From contig JAJEBW010000027.1 of NCBI GenBank assembly GCA_022822325.1, positions 38,962 through 102,961 on the forward strand: a DNA stretch of 64,000 nucleotides, in the 5' to 3' direction. Position numbers and translations under genes: made by a program. Below the pieces are notes generated by a model that was given only the letters and a program-made list of their open reading frames with translations, had not been told where the DNA came from and searched no databases. The stretch comes from Gemmatimonadota bacterium (lineage in GTDB: Bacteria > Gemmatimonadota > Gemmatimonadetes > Longimicrobiales > Gaopeijiaceae). Below, one piece after another: positions 26,585-37,200 of the stretch. Position 1 is the first letter of the stretch. Each line of letters begins with the position of its first letter.

Positions 26585-28069
26585 GTGGAACCCTGGGTCG
26601 TCTCCACCGGGCTGATCTTCCTCTACCTGGTCGCCACCGTGGTGATCGGGGTGCTCGCGAACCGCCGCGGCAGCGCCAACATGGAGGACTTCTTTCTCTA
26701 TGGGCGGCAGGCGGGCTTTGTCGTTCTCTACCTGACCGTCGTCGCGACCTTCCATTCCGCATTCGCCTTCCTGGGCTCGGGCGGCTTCTTCTACACGCAC
26801 GGAATCGGTTTCTGGATGGCGGGCACCTGGACGGTTCTCGTCGGCGCGATCACCTTCACCCTCGGCACCCGCATCTGGGCCCTGGGGAAGAAGTTCGGCT
26901 ACGTCACCCCGGCCGATCTGCTCGCGGACTTCTACCAGAGCGAGGCCGTGCGCGTGATCGTGGCGCTGGTTTCGGTCCTCTTTTCCGTCATCTACATTCA
27001 GGTTCAGGCGCAGGGTCTGGGGATCATCCTCTCCGTGGCGACGGGGGATCGCATTCCGCTGGAGCTGGCCTCCTTCATTCTCCTCCTGGTTGCGGCGGGC
27101 TATCTGATGGTCGGGGGACTCCGGGCCGTCTACTGGACCGATGTGATTCAGGGGATCTGGATGTACGTCGCGGTCTGGGCCGGCAGTCTGCTGCTGACCT
27201 GGAAGCTCTTCGGGGGACCGGTCGAGCTGTGGAAGCGGGTGGCCGCGGAGCGCCCGGATCTGCTCACCCTGCCGGGGCCGGAGGGATTCTTCACGCCGGG
27301 AATGTGGGTGGGGATGACGATCGCGCTCTCCTTCGGGATCATTTTTCAGCCGCAGATGATGATCCGCTATTTCACGGCCGCCTCCGCGCGCACCCTCAAG
27401 CTCCTTGGCGCGACCACTCCCCTCTACCTGATGACGCTCTTCATCCCGGCGGCGCTGGTGGGGCTCGGCGGCGCCCTGATCCTCCCCGAGCTGGAGGTTG
27501 CCGACCGGGTCTTTCCGGAGCTGCTCGTCCGTTACGCACCCGCCTGGCTGACCGGGCTGATCCTGGCGGGCGCCACCGCCGCGGCGATGTCGACCCTCGA
27601 CTCCATCCTGCATTCAAACATGACCATCCTGACTCGCGATGTGTATCAGCGATACTTCGCGCCAAAGAGGAGCCAGCGTCATTATCTGGCCTTCGGTCGC
27701 TGGGTGGTGGTGGGGCTGCTGGCGCTGGGCTGGATGCTGATCTCCGAGCTGGATTACCTGGTGGTGCTGGTGACGATGTCCGGCGCGGGGGCGCTGCAGC
27801 TCATGCCGGCGGTGCTGGGCGTCTGCTACCCGACCGGACGAAGGCCATTGACCGCGACGGGGGTGGTGGCGGGGGTGGTGGCCGGACTGGTCACACTCTA
27901 CCTGACGCGTTTCCAGTGGGTACAGCCCCTTGGCATGCACGAAGCGATCTGGTCGCTGGGGATCAACTGCGCGGTGGCGATATCGGTTTCGCGGGCGACG
28001 CGGCCTCCGCCGCAGGAGGCGGTGGAGCGGATTCACGGCGAGGTGGAGCGCTTCGTCTACGGCGACTGA
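26585..28069 (+). CDS. Sodium:solute symporter (SSS family)
   Basis: 494 residues with about 13 membrane helices. The SSS hallmarks visible are the DFFLYGRQAGF loop after helix 1, a GTRIWALGKKFGYVTPADLLADFY segment, a GGLRAVYWTDVIQGIWMY helix and the core ATAAAMSTLDSILHSNMTILTRDVY containing the sodium-site Ser/Thr residues. It cotransports Na+ with a small organic solute such as a carboxylate, amino acid or sugar; the substrate cannot be told. The start is GTG, one base after the DUF3311 stop, with AAGGGG upstream. Confidence 0.92.
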   Translation: MEPWVVSTGLIFLYLVATVVIGVLANRRGSANMEDFFLYGRQAGFVVLYLTVVATFHSAFAFLGSGGFFYTHGIGFWMAGTWTVLVGAITFTLGTRIWALGKKFGYVTPADLLADFYQSEAVRVIVALVSVLFSVIYIQVQAQGLGIILSVATGDRIPLELASFILLLVAAGYLMVGGLRAVYWTDVIQGIWMYVAVWAGSLLLTWKLFGGPVELWKRVAAERPDLLTLPGPEGFFTPGMWVGMTIALSFGIIFQPQMMIRYFTAASARTLKLLGATTPLYLMTLFIPAALVGLGGALILPELEVADRVFPELLVRYAPAWLTGLILAGATAAAMSTLDSILHSNMTILTRDVYQRYFAPKRSQRHYLAFGRWVVVGLLALGWMLISELDYLVVLVTMSGAGALQLMPAVLGVCYPTGRRPLTATGVVAGVVAGLVTLYLTRFQWVQPLGMHEAIWSLGINCAVAISVSRATRPPPQEAVERIHGEVERFVYGD

Positions 28070-28240
28070 GTCGGGACTTCCGATGGGCGGGATTCGCGGC
28101 CCGGGTTGACATTCGCTTCGCCTTGGTGTACGCCGCACGAGTGCGATCCGGTCTCCGTCGGACTTGCCGGAAGCCGTTGTCCCCCGGTTGTCGCCCATCC
28201 ACGGCGAGGCGCTCCCGCTCCGGCGAAGGGCGCGGACGGG

Positions 28241-28258
28241 GTGCGCGTTGCGGCGCAC
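28241..28258. promoter_or_regulatory. Inverted repeat GTGCGC-N6-GCGCAC
   Basis: Six-bp perfect arms about 100 bp upstream of the small membrane-protein gene. A TTGACA hexamer lies at 28106 with a weak TACGCC 17 bp on. It is a possible operator; GC-rich symmetry can arise by chance. Confidence 0.25.
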
Positions 28259-28358
28259 TGATTGTATACACATCGGCATCCGCACTTGCGTCCCGGCAGT
28301 TCGGTCCCCACTCTGTCTGGGTCCCCACTTGTCCACTCACCAACACAAGGAGATAGCC

Positions 28359-28730
28359 GTGGACATCAAGAAACTCGCTGTGGGAGCCGTCGTCGCGGGC
28401 ATCGCGATGCACCTCGTCAACACCGTCGTCGGGATGGTGCCGGTGGCGTTCTTCGCCAACAACTTCATGGCCGACTGGCAGGTTTGGAGCATCGTCGCCG
28501 CGGTGTTCCACGGAGCGGTCCTCGCTCTCGTGCTCGGCTGGAAGGGAGTCGGCGATCATGCCGATGCCGCCAAGGCCGGCGCCACCTTCGGCGTTGCAAT
28601 GGCGCTTGCCATGAACATCGGCGGAGGGGTGAACGCCGCCCTCATCGGAGCTCTCGTCGCCGGTGCCGTGGTCCATGGCGCCGGTGGCGTCGCGATAGCG
28701 ATGGCAGGCGGCGGCGGATCCGACGGGTAG
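28359..28730 (+). CDS. Small polytopic membrane protein, unknown function
   Basis: 123 residues from a GTG start with a strong AAGGAGAT ribosome site. Four hydrophobic helices can be seen (about residues 5-28, 42-60, 75-92 and 97-115), with Gly/Ala-rich faces, an early MHLVNTVVGMVP motif and a Gly-rich end (AGGGGSDG). No family is named with confidence; the pattern resembles small bacterial membrane proteins with paired helices. It is monocistronic, with 289 bp upstream and convergent genes downstream. Confidence 0.7.
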   Translation: MDIKKLAVGAVVAGIAMHLVNTVVGMVPVAFFANNFMADWQVWSIVAAVFHGAVLALVLGWKGVGDHADAAKAGATFGVAMALAMNIGGGVNAALIGALVAGAVVHGAGGVAIAMAGGGGSDG

Positions 28731-28908
28731 GTCCCTCCCGGCGGCGAGCGTAGCCCACGATCCCTCAAGGCAACAGGGGACAGCCCGAGTGAGGGACAAC
28801 GGCACACAGGCCCGCTGAAGAGGGGACGACCGCCCTCGCAGGGATTCGCCGAAGCTCATTCCTGGTGGATTGGCCTTCGACGGGACCCACGCGGGGGCGG
28901 TCGTTGCG

Positions 28909-29979
28909 TTAAGGCGAGGGCGCGACCTCGTATCCCCCCGCCCCCCACCCCACCGCCTCCGCGCCGTCGAACGCCACATCGATTCGGCCGAGCCGCATCC
29001 CCCCCCACCCCACCTGGTTGACCAGAGTGAACCCGGTGCGCCCCTGCTCGAAGACCTCGGCCCTCTCCATGAAGGTGTGCGTGTGCCCCCCCAGGATCAG
29101 GTCGATCTCGGGCACCTCCCGCGCCAGCACCCGGTCGCTGGGCCGCGCTGGATCGGCGTAGCGGTAGCCCAGGTGCGACAGACAAACGATCAGCGCACAG
29201 CCCCGCGCACGCAGCTCCCGGCACGCAAGCTGCGCGGCGGCAATGGGATCGGCGTAGCGCACGCCCTCGTGCAGACTCGCCAGCACCAACTGCTCGAAAG
29301 CGATCCCGAGCCCGAAGATCCCCACCCGCACGCCTCCGAAGTCGCGCACCGTCCACGGCGGCACATGTCCCGCCAACGCCGAAGCGCTCACATCGTAGTT
29401 GGCCGACACGAACTCGAACCCGGCTTCGGGCAGCATCGCAACCAGCCCGTCCACGCCATTGTCGAAGTCGTGGTTGCCCAGCGTCGCCACGTCGTACCCC
29501 ATCGCCGTCATGACGCGAAACTCGATCTCGCCGCCAAAGAAGTTGAAGTAGGGCGTCCCCTGAAAGATGTCGCCGGAATCGACCAGCAGGACATGCTCGT
29601 TGGCCTCGCGAATGCGCCGAATCAGCGTAGCGCGCCGGGCCGCGCCCCCAAGGCCCGCAAAGGGTCCGCCATCGTTCGGGAATGGATCGATTCGGGAGTG
29701 GGTGTCGTTGGTGTGCAGGATGACAAGTCGCGTCGCGGCCGGGTCGTCCACGCGTCTGCCGGATATCTGCGCGGGGGCGCCGCCGACCCCGTTCACATGG
29801 CGATAATCCGGTTCCATCCCCGCCAGAGGGCGCGGCCGCGCCAATCCACCGGCGCCCAGGGCGACGAGAAAGGCCCGCCGGGTCAGCCGGGTTGCACGAA
29901 CGCCGCGACCCTTCCGGACCGGCCCGGATCCAGGCGCCCGCGATCTCGTCGTCTTCCTGTCCTGCATCGCTTTGCTCAC
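28909..29979 (-). CDS. Exported metallophosphoesterase (5'-nucleotidase N-terminal domain)
   Basis: 356 residues. A Tat-type signal (LTRRAFLVALGAGGLA) is followed by the calcineurin-like fold of 5'-nucleotidases, with the metal ligands in ILHTNDTHS, VDSGDIFQG, LGNHDFDNG, SHLGY and ILGGHTHT. It should hydrolyse nucleotides or nucleotide sugars in the periplasm. It lacks the C-terminal substrate-binding domain of UshA-like enzymes; that domain is encoded by the gene just upstream, whose TGA overlaps this GTG start (GTGA). The GTG is chosen for that overlap and the GAGGAGAG before it. The two products probably form one enzyme. Confidence 0.88.
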   Translation of the reverse strand: MSKAMQDRKTTRSRAPGSGPVRKGRGVRATRLTRRAFLVALGAGGLARPRPLAGMEPDYRHVNGVGGAPAQISGRRVDDPAATRLVILHTNDTHSRIDPFPNDGGPFAGLGGAARRATLIRRIREANEHVLLVDSGDIFQGTPYFNFFGGEIEFRVMTAMGYDVATLGNHDFDNGVDGLVAMLPEAGFEFVSANYDVSASALAGHVPPWTVRDFGGVRVGIFGLGIAFEQLVLASLHEGVRYADPIAAAQLACRELRARGCALIVCLSHLGYRYADPARPSDRVLAREVPEIDLILGGHTHTFMERAEVFEQGRTGFTLVNQVGWGGMRLGRIDVAFDGAEAVGWGAGGYEVAPSP

Positions 29980-30797
29980 CTCTCCTCGCCGCCGTCCACC
30001 CGGCGAATCCGCCCGTCCAGCACCGGCGTCACCGTTCCGCGCCGTCGCACATACGATACGAAGAGATCGCGAATCAGCGCATCCAGCTCCTCGCGCGGGC
30101 GCGCGCCGACCTCCCAGAGCACAGTCCAGCTTCCGCCGCCATTCACCAGATAGTCCACCGTCGCCAGACGATAGATGCGCGCCGTATCGATCTCTTCGCC
30201 GCCGACCCGCACATTCGTTGCGTCCAGGCCCGCCAGCTCCATCGACCATCCAGCGATCGGCTCGCCGTCCGTCGCCGCGATCTCGTCGGCCAGACGCTCC
30301 ACCTCTGCGCCGGAGAGTTCCAGCACAGTGACGTAATTCTCGAAGGGCAGCAGTTCGTAGGCGGTGCGCATCAGGACCGGCCCGGCCGCGATCGGCACCC
30401 GCAGTCCCCCCTCGTTGATGAACGCGAGATGGACGGTGTCGCGGGAAAGGAGCCGGGCTTCGGCCAGGAGCGCATCGGCAACCAGGTTGTCGAGTTCCCC
30501 CTCCGGATCGGCCTTGACAAAGGGCGCGGTCGCGTGGCCCAGCACGTCCCCCAGCCCCTCCGCCAGTTGCGACCGGTACGGCGCGATCATCTCCGCAATG
30601 TCGCCCGCGGCTTCGATGCTGTCGCCCACAATCCGGAAAAGACTCCCGGCGGTGTCGATCCGGACGCCGACCCTTCCCCCCGCCTCCCCGCCGCCACCCC
30701 CGAAATCGGCGCACCCGGCCAGCGCCAACAGCGCCCACAGACCCCTTCGCCCGCGTACGCCGCCACGCTTCCGCGCACCGAGCTGGAGTTTGCGCAT
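29976..30797 (-). CDS. 5'-nucleotidase C-terminal domain lipoprotein
   Basis: 273 residues with a lipoprotein signal (LWALLALAGC). The body matches the C-terminal domain of UshA-type nucleotidases: DNLVADALLAEARLLSRDTVHLAFINEGGLR, the YELLPFENYVTVLELSGAEV block and a VDYLVNGGG strand. In that domain aromatic residues stack on the nucleobase. The gene precedes the metallophosphatase gene, the reverse of the order in the single-chain enzyme, and the two overlap by 4 bp. It is part of the minus-strand block that starts with the CocE-type hydrolase. Confidence 0.85.
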   Translation of the reverse strand: MRKLQLGARKRGGVRGRRGLWALLALAGCADFGGGGGEAGGRVGVRIDTAGSLFRIVGDSIEAAGDIAEMIAPYRSQLAEGLGDVLGHATAPFVKADPEGELDNLVADALLAEARLLSRDTVHLAFINEGGLRVPIAAGPVLMRTAYELLPFENYVTVLELSGAEVERLADEIAATDGEPIAGWSMELAGLDATNVRVGGEEIDTARIYRLATVDYLVNGGGSWTVLWEVGARPREELDALIRDLFVSYVRRRGTVTPVLDGRIRRVDGGEER

Positions 30798-30877
30798 CGC
30801 ACCCGGCTGGCGCGGACCCCTTCCACCCCTCCCCTCCTGCGGTCCCGCGCCGCAATCCCGTCCATTCGATCCGCTTC

Positions 30878-31993
30878 TCACTCGCCCCACACCTCCTCGA
30901 ATACGCGCAGGTAGTTTTCCCCCAGAAACTTGACGATCATCTCGTCGGAGTGGCCGCGCGCGGCGAGCGCCTCGGTCAGGCGGGGGAGCTTCGAGATGTC
31001 CTCCAGCCCGGCCGGCGCCAGCTCCTTGCCGTAGTGGTCGCTCCCCAGCCCGATGTGATCCGGACCCATCGTCTCCAGCGCCGTCTCGATGTCGCGCACC
31101 ACACTCTCCAGATCGCGGTGCGCCACATGGATCAACCCCAGAACGCCGCCATTCGCCGCCAGCGCCTCCAGCGCACTCCGGTCGCGCGGCAGCTCCAGGC
31201 GCGGGCGCGGCAGCCGTCCCCCGAGCAGATCCTGCGCCTCCGGGGCCGTGTCCGGAAACATTGTCGGCGTCGTGTGCGAGAGGATGACGGGGTTGTCGGC
31301 AATCTCCAGGATTTCGGCGAAACCGGCCTCGCCGATGTGCACCAGATCGATCACGATTCCGAGCCGGTCCATGCGCCGCACCACCTCGCGCCCGAGCGCC
31401 GTCAGGCCGCCCCGCCGCTCCGCCGCCCAGCAGCCATCGGCGTAGATGTTGCGGCGGGTGTGGGTCAGGCTGGCCGATCGCAGACCGAGCCGGTAGTAGA
31501 GATCGAGAAAGCGCGGATCGGTGCCGAGCGCCTCGCAACCCTCGAAGGCAAGGACGAGCGCGACCTTCTTCGCGTGCCCGGCCTCCCGGATTTCGCGAAC
31601 GGTCGTGGCCATGACGAGCCCCTCGTTCCGTTCGATCTGGTCATGCAGATTCCACACCATCTCCAGGCCGCGGCGCAGCGGATCGGCCAGCCAGTCGTCG
31701 TCCAGGTAGATGGCGCAGAGCTGCGCGGTGACGCCCCCTTCGCGCCAGCGCGGCAGATCGTACTGCCCCATGCAGCCGAACCAGGCGGTGTGCGCCCCCA
31801 TCCCGAAACGAACCAGGGGACCGCTCTCCAGCCCCGGCGGCGCCTCCCAGTCGAGCCCGGGCACCTCCACGCGCCGTCCCAGCGACATCTTCCCCTCGGT
31901 GACGGGAATCAGGATGTCGCTATGGCCATCCACCACGATGGCGCGGCGGTGCAGTTCGGCCGCCCCGCGAGCCCGGGGGTCGTCCGCGCTCAT
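30878..31993 (-). CDS. Membrane dipeptidase (renal dipeptidase, M19)
   Basis: 371 residues of the amidohydrolase fold. Zinc ligands appear in VVDGHSDIL (HxD), the bridging Glu in LAFEGCEALG, His in VHIGEAGF and SHTTP, and the Asp in GLGSDHYG. It hydrolyses dipeptides, often with D-residues, or beta-lactam-like substrates. No signal peptide is seen, so it may be cytoplasmic or use another route. The start overlaps the CocE-type hydrolase stop by 4 bp (ATGA), so the two are coupled and may degrade peptide-like compounds in sequence. Confidence 0.9.
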   Translation of the reverse strand: MSADDPRARGAAELHRRAIVVDGHSDILIPVTEGKMSLGRRVEVPGLDWEAPPGLESGPLVRFGMGAHTAWFGCMGQYDLPRWREGGVTAQLCAIYLDDDWLADPLRRGLEMVWNLHDQIERNEGLVMATTVREIREAGHAKKVALVLAFEGCEALGTDPRFLDLYYRLGLRSASLTHTRRNIYADGCWAAERRGGLTALGREVVRRMDRLGIVIDLVHIGEAGFAEILEIADNPVILSHTTPTMFPDTAPEAQDLLGGRLPRPRLELPRDRSALEALAANGGVLGLIHVAHRDLESVVRDIETALETMGPDHIGLGSDHYGKELAPAGLEDISKLPRLTEALAARGHSDEMIVKFLGENYLRVFEEVWGE

Positions 31994-33984
31994 CGGTTCC
32001 CGGGCCCCAGTCCCCCCTCCACCACCGGCAGCGCGACCCGCGATCCATCGGCGCCCCCGCGGTGAATCGTGAAGGCGATCTCGCCATCGGCGGGCAGCGG
32101 ATCGAAGGTGTCGGCGTCGGCGCCCGCGATCGCAATGCGAATTCGGTGGCCGGCCCGGATCAGCGCCGCAGTGGGCCAGAGGCGCACCACGACCCGGACG
32201 GCTTCCCCCACCGGCATCGGCTGGGCGTCGGCGCGCGCGTAGGAATGGTAGGGAGTGTCGGCGGGAAAGTACGGGTTCGGCGACACCTTGCGATGAATCA
32301 GCCGCATCCCGCCATCGGTCACGAAGCGGCTGCGGCCGGTGGGATCCACATCCTCCAGGTAGACGAAGAGCGACCCGTCCTCGCGGTCGGCGGCCATGCG
32401 CAGCGTCGCCACCACCGAACCCGCGATCTGGAGATCGGTCTCGAGGGGTGGGGTCGTGTAGGTCAGCATTCGCGCGTCCATCGCGCCGCGGTCGTCCAGG
32501 TTGAGGACCGGGTTGCCGAGCTGCGCGTACCAGCGATTGTGCGGCCCGACAGTCACCTCGCGGTCCACCTGGTAGCGATCGGCGCCGGCAGCGATCTCCG
32601 CGCCCTCCCCGGCGAGCTTGCCGTCGGCGTCCATGTGCAGGGTGCGCGTCTCCGTCCCCGCGGGCGGCCAGCGATCGGCTTCGTGCCACGAACCCCCGCC
32701 CATGCCGTAGGTGCCCATATTGAAGAAGCGCAGCGCGGGCCAGTCATCCACCTCGTTCGCTTCGCCCTTGAGATGGCGGTCGAAGAAGAGGCGGCGCATC
32801 TCCATCTGCTCCCGCAGCGACGGGCTCGGCGGCAACGGCTCGCTTCCCACCAGGTAGGGGCTCGCGTGATTCGTCCCTCCGTGCGTGGAGGCCAGGATGA
32901 CGACCTTCTGCGGATTGGCGAAGTTGCGCAGACGGCTGAGGGCGCCATCGGCGGTTCCGGCGTCGAGCCAGCTCGCGAAGACCAGCATGGGAACGCCCGA
33001 GGCCTGGATCTCGTCGCGCCAATGCAGGGGGGAAGCCTCGGCCCAACTGTAGCCGCCCGCGATCTCGTCGTCGCGAAACTCGGCGGCCAGGGTGACCTCA
33101 AGGACATCGGGATTGGCGGCGTGCTCGGCGACCGCGGCCGCGAGCAGGCTTCCATCGGCGTCTTCGTGCACCCGCCGCACGCCGGCCCCCAGCAGCTCGG
33201 TGTCGTTGCGGTCCATGGCGCCCACCACCTGGCTCCACTCCTTCAGGAAGGAACGCGCGAGCAGACCGTAGGGCCGCACCGGGCTGGCGTAGGTGTCGAA
33301 ATCCGACCAGCCGGGAATGACTGCCTTCAGCGCGGGATGGTTGACCGCCGCCGCCAGCTCGGCCGTGGTGCCGGTGTACGATGTGCCGAAGGCGCCGACA
33401 TTGCCATCCGACCAGGGCTGCCGCACCACCCACTCGATGATCTCGTAGATGTCCATCACCTCCTGCGGGCCGTATTCGACCGGGCGGGTTCCGAAGGACG
33501 CGCCGCTGCCGCGCAGATCGACCCGGACGAGAGCGTAGCCGTGGGAAAGGAAATGGCCGTCGAGGACGGAGAGCGCGGGCCGGGGTTCGCCGGTGACGGG
33601 GTCCTCGAGGCCGCGCCGGTAGCGGGTCAGGGTGAGGAGGGCCGGAAAGGAATCGTCCGCGACCGCCCCGGATTGGCGATTGGCGGCCGAAGCGGCTTCG
33701 GCGCCGGGGAGATAGACGTCGGCCGCCAGCCTGGTGCCGTCCGCAGCCTCCACATACTGCGAGACCGCCGCCGGTTGCGAGCTGTCGAAGGTGACCTCGG
33801 TGGTGACGGTGCGCTCCAGTTGCACGCAGGCGGCAGGGGGCAGGAGGATCCAGGCCGCAAGGGCGATGACGCGGCGCGGGCGGCGGGGACCTGCGCGGAC
33901 GTCCCGGACGGCTTGGCGCCGACTGGATTGTGCAGGCGGGCCGGGATGGCGCGGCGCTCCGGAGTGAATCGGGATCGGGTTCAT
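31990..33984 (-). CDS. CocE/NonD-family hydrolase (X-Pro dipeptidyl-peptidase S15 type), exported
   Basis: 664 residues. The N-terminus has a long Arg-rich region, then a hydrophobic helix with a lipobox-like LPPAAC. The alpha/beta-hydrolase domain has the nucleophile elbow GTSYTGTT, the oxyanion segment RVDLRGSGASFG and the late STHGGTNH His. The C-terminal third is the beta-rich jelly-roll seen in CocE and PepX (from about LNLDDRGAMDARMLTYTTPPLETD). Members cleave esters, amides or X-Pro peptides. It heads the minus-strand block 33984-28909 and is divergent from the SusC/SusD cluster. Confidence 0.88.
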   Translation of the reverse strand: MNPIPIHSGAPRHPGPPAQSSRRQAVRDVRAGPRRPRRVIALAAWILLPPAACVQLERTVTTEVTFDSSQPAAVSQYVEAADGTRLAADVYLPGAEAASAANRQSGAVADDSFPALLTLTRYRRGLEDPVTGEPRPALSVLDGHFLSHGYALVRVDLRGSGASFGTRPVEYGPQEVMDIYEIIEWVVRQPWSDGNVGAFGTSYTGTTAELAAAVNHPALKAVIPGWSDFDTYASPVRPYGLLARSFLKEWSQVVGAMDRNDTELLGAGVRRVHEDADGSLLAAAVAEHAANPDVLEVTLAAEFRDDEIAGGYSWAEASPLHWRDEIQASGVPMLVFASWLDAGTADGALSRLRNFANPQKVVILASTHGGTNHASPYLVGSEPLPPSPSLREQMEMRRLFFDRHLKGEANEVDDWPALRFFNMGTYGMGGGSWHEADRWPPAGTETRTLHMDADGKLAGEGAEIAAGADRYQVDREVTVGPHNRWYAQLGNPVLNLDDRGAMDARMLTYTTPPLETDLQIAGSVVATLRMAADREDGSLFVYLEDVDPTGRSRFVTDGGMRLIHRKVSPNPYFPADTPYHSYARADAQPMPVGEAVRVVVRLWPTAALIRAGHRIRIAIAGADADTFDPLPADGEIAFTIHRGGADGSRVALPVVEGGLGPGNR

Positions 33985-34065
33985 GGAAACAATATGGGGC
34001 GGGTTGCGGCCGGCGGACGAATTGCGGCGGCGGGGGTCGCACGGCCATCCGGCGCGCTCGCCTTT

Positions 34066-34094
34066 TTGCGATTCCGCATCCCCGGTCGTACTCT
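34066..34094 (+). promoter_or_regulatory. Predicted promoter of the susC-like operon
   Basis: TTGCGA (34066-34071), 17-bp spacer, TACTCT (34089-34094). Transcription would start about 100 nt before the ATG at 34204. Both hexamers are imperfect but the spacing is optimal in an otherwise GC-rich stretch. Confidence 0.45.
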
Positions 34095-34203
34095 GTCCGT
34101 AGGTGACCGGTCCGTCTTTGCGCAGGCAAGCCGGACACCCCAGGCGGGCCCCGCGGTGGGGCTGTCGCCGCCAATGGCTGCGGACATCAACCAGGGAGGA
34201 ATC

Positions 34204-37200
34204 ATGATGTCACTCAGGTCCGTTTTTTCTGTTCACTCCAGGGGGGGGGGGTATAGCGAACCCCGACCCTGGCCCGGCCCCCGCGCCGCGCGAATCGGAA
34301 TCCCCGCGCTGGTCCTCGCCCTTCTCGCCGTGCCGCTCTCGGCGCAGTCGGGTTCGGTGACCGGCGTGATCATCAACGGGGAGACGGGAGATCCGCTCGC
34401 GAACGTCTCGGTTTCTATCGAGGGGACCGGACTCGGCAACATCACCAACAGCGAAGGGCGCTATCTCATTCTGAATGTTCCGGCGGGGGAGCAGGAGCTG
34501 GTGGCGCAACTCATCGGCTACCGGGAGGTGCGGCGCACTCTCTCGCTCGGCGCCGGCGGGGCCGAGGTGATGGACGTCTCTATGTTCCCGCGCGCGGTCG
34601 AGCTGGAAGGCGTCGTGGTGACCGGAACCGCGATCGCGGCCCAGCAGCGCGAGATCGGCAACAGCATCTCGATGGTGACCTCCGAAGAGCTCGCCTACGC
34701 GGGCGCCATCAACCTGGAGGACGCCCTCCGCGGCCGCGCGTTGGGGGTCAGCGTCACCGGGTCGTCGGGCACGGCCGGGGCCGGATCCGACATCCTTCTG
34801 CGGGGCACCAACTCCGTCAACGGACGCAACCGGCCGCTCATCTATGTGGACGGGGTGCGCATGCCGACCGGCACCCTGGAGGACGCCACCGGCGAATCCC
34901 AGGAGCACGCGACCTTCCTGGGCAGCATTCGCGAAGAGGACATCGAGCGGATCGAGATCATCAAGGGGCCCGCGGCGTCCAGCCTCTACGGAACCGACGC
35001 CAGCGCCGGGGTGATTCAGATCTTCACCAAGAAGGGCGCGCCCGGAGCGCCGCGCTGGACGATGAACGTTCAACAGAGCCTTCAGCGGATCGGCCATGTG
35101 GGACCGAGCATCGACCCGACCGGCCTGCGCGTGAACGACTGCACCCGCCAGTTCAACCACTCGCTCGAAGAGGGCTACTTCTTCAATCGCGACGAACAGG
35201 GCCAGTTGATCTCCGACCCCGGCTGCCCGGCCAGCGGCACCTGGCTGCGCGACGCCCACATTCAGGACTATTCGATGTCGGTCCGCGGCGGTAGCCAAGA
35301 AGTCACCTACTTCGCCTCGGCGGGCTACGGCATCACCGAGGGCGTGATCGATCCCAACCAGTCGGAGGACGTGAACGTCCGCGCAAACTTCACCTTTTCC
35401 GGCTTCGAGAACTTTCAGGTCAACGTCAACAGCTTCTACACACGGCGCGACATCGACTGGATTCCCAACGGCGACAATGCCGAGGGGCTCCTCTTCAATG
35501 TGGCGCGCGGCGACGAGGGCGAGACGCCGGACAACGACGACGCCGCCGTGCTGGATCTCACGCAGGACCAGGTGGTCAATCACTTCAACACCAGCGCCAA
35601 CCTGGACTGGTCGCCGATGGACAACATGCGTCACCGGCTGACCTTCGGCCTCGACTACTCGAACTCGCACTACATCACGCAGCGGCCCTGGCTTTTCTGG
35701 AACAACCCGCTGGGCACCCGCACCGTGGACATCGAGAACCGACGCGTCATCACCCTCGACTACGCCTCGACCTACCTGCACAACCTGCCGGGCGACTTCA
35801 CCTCCACAACCTCGGTGGGCGCCCAGTACAACCAGTTCGAACACCTCGGCAACCGCACCGATGTGGAAGGCTTCATCGGACCGGGAGCGAAGGTTCTGGA
35901 GAACGCCGAAGAGGTGACCAACTACAACGAGGACCGCAGCGCCACCGAGGGCGGCGGATTCTTCATTCAGGAGCAGCTCGGCTGGCGGAACCGGCTCTTC
36001 GTCACCGGGGGCATCCGCGCCGACACTCATAGCGCCTTCGGCGAGGAATACACGCGCGATGTGCGCTTCACCATCTATCCCAAGGCGCAGGCCACCTACA
36101 CCCTCTCCGACCACGACTTCTGGCCGCGGTGGTGGGAGACCTTCCGGATTCGGGCTGCCTACGGCGAGTCGGGCGAGGCGCCGCCGGCAAGCGGTTCGGT
36201 GACGGTCTTCGAGGCGTCCTCGCTGGCCGACGAGAACAATCTGGGCTTCATCATTCAGAATCTGGCCAACCGGGCGCTGGGGCCGGAGCGGGCCGAGGAA
36301 TACGAGACCGGATTCGACGCGTCGCTCTTCAATGGCATCCTGGCGCTCAACGGCACCTACTACACGCGGCGCACCTACGACGGGCTGATCTATGTCGCTC
36401 CGCCGCCCTCCAGCGGCGTGGCCGAGTCGATTCCGCAGAATGTGGGAATCTGGGAGAGCGAGGGCTATGAGCTCGGCGTGGACTTCCTGGTCTTCGAGGG
36501 CTACAGCAGCCGCGTCAGCCTCAACGCCAACTACCAGTACAACCAAACCACAATGGTCGACCTGGGCGATCCCCAGTTCGAGCAGTTCTCCTTCAACTAC
36601 CTGAATCGCTATCGTACCGGCCGCCCGATTCCCTCGCTCTATGGCAAGAAGATCTGCAATCCCGACGAGATGGGCGCGCTTCCCACCTACACCGACGACG
36701 CGAACTGCGTGCTGAACGGCGTCGAGATCAACACCCACCCGGACACCTTCTTCTATGCGCCGAGCCGTCCGCCCCACGAGGCTTCCGTGGGAGTCCGCGC
36801 CACTCTCTTCGACAACTTCATTCTCGATGTCTTCGGGGTTGCGCAGATGGGGCACTGGCTCTACGACGACATGGCCCAGGAGCTGACCGCCGACGGGCTG
36901 TGGCCGGATTGCTGGCCAATCAACGACGCGGTGAACGCGGGGGTGCAGAACGAGGATCCGAGTCTGTATTCGCAGTACACGGCCAAGGAGATCGGGCGTT
37001 GCTGGGATGCCGAATCGGACAACGAGGACTGGATGGAACCGGCCGACTACTTCCGTCTCCAATCCGCGAGCCTCTCCTACCGGGTGCCGCAGGAATACCT
37101 GCCCGGCGGGCTCACCGGAGCGACCCTTCAGTTGCGTGCGACCAACCTCTTCACCATCACCAACTTCTCGGGGCTCTATCCCGACGCGTTGCTCAGACCC

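Noticed and set aside
32062..34203. Upstream extension of the susC-like frame
   Set aside because: It is antisense to the CocE-type hydrolase; the ATG at 34204 has a good ribosome site and leads into the signal peptide.
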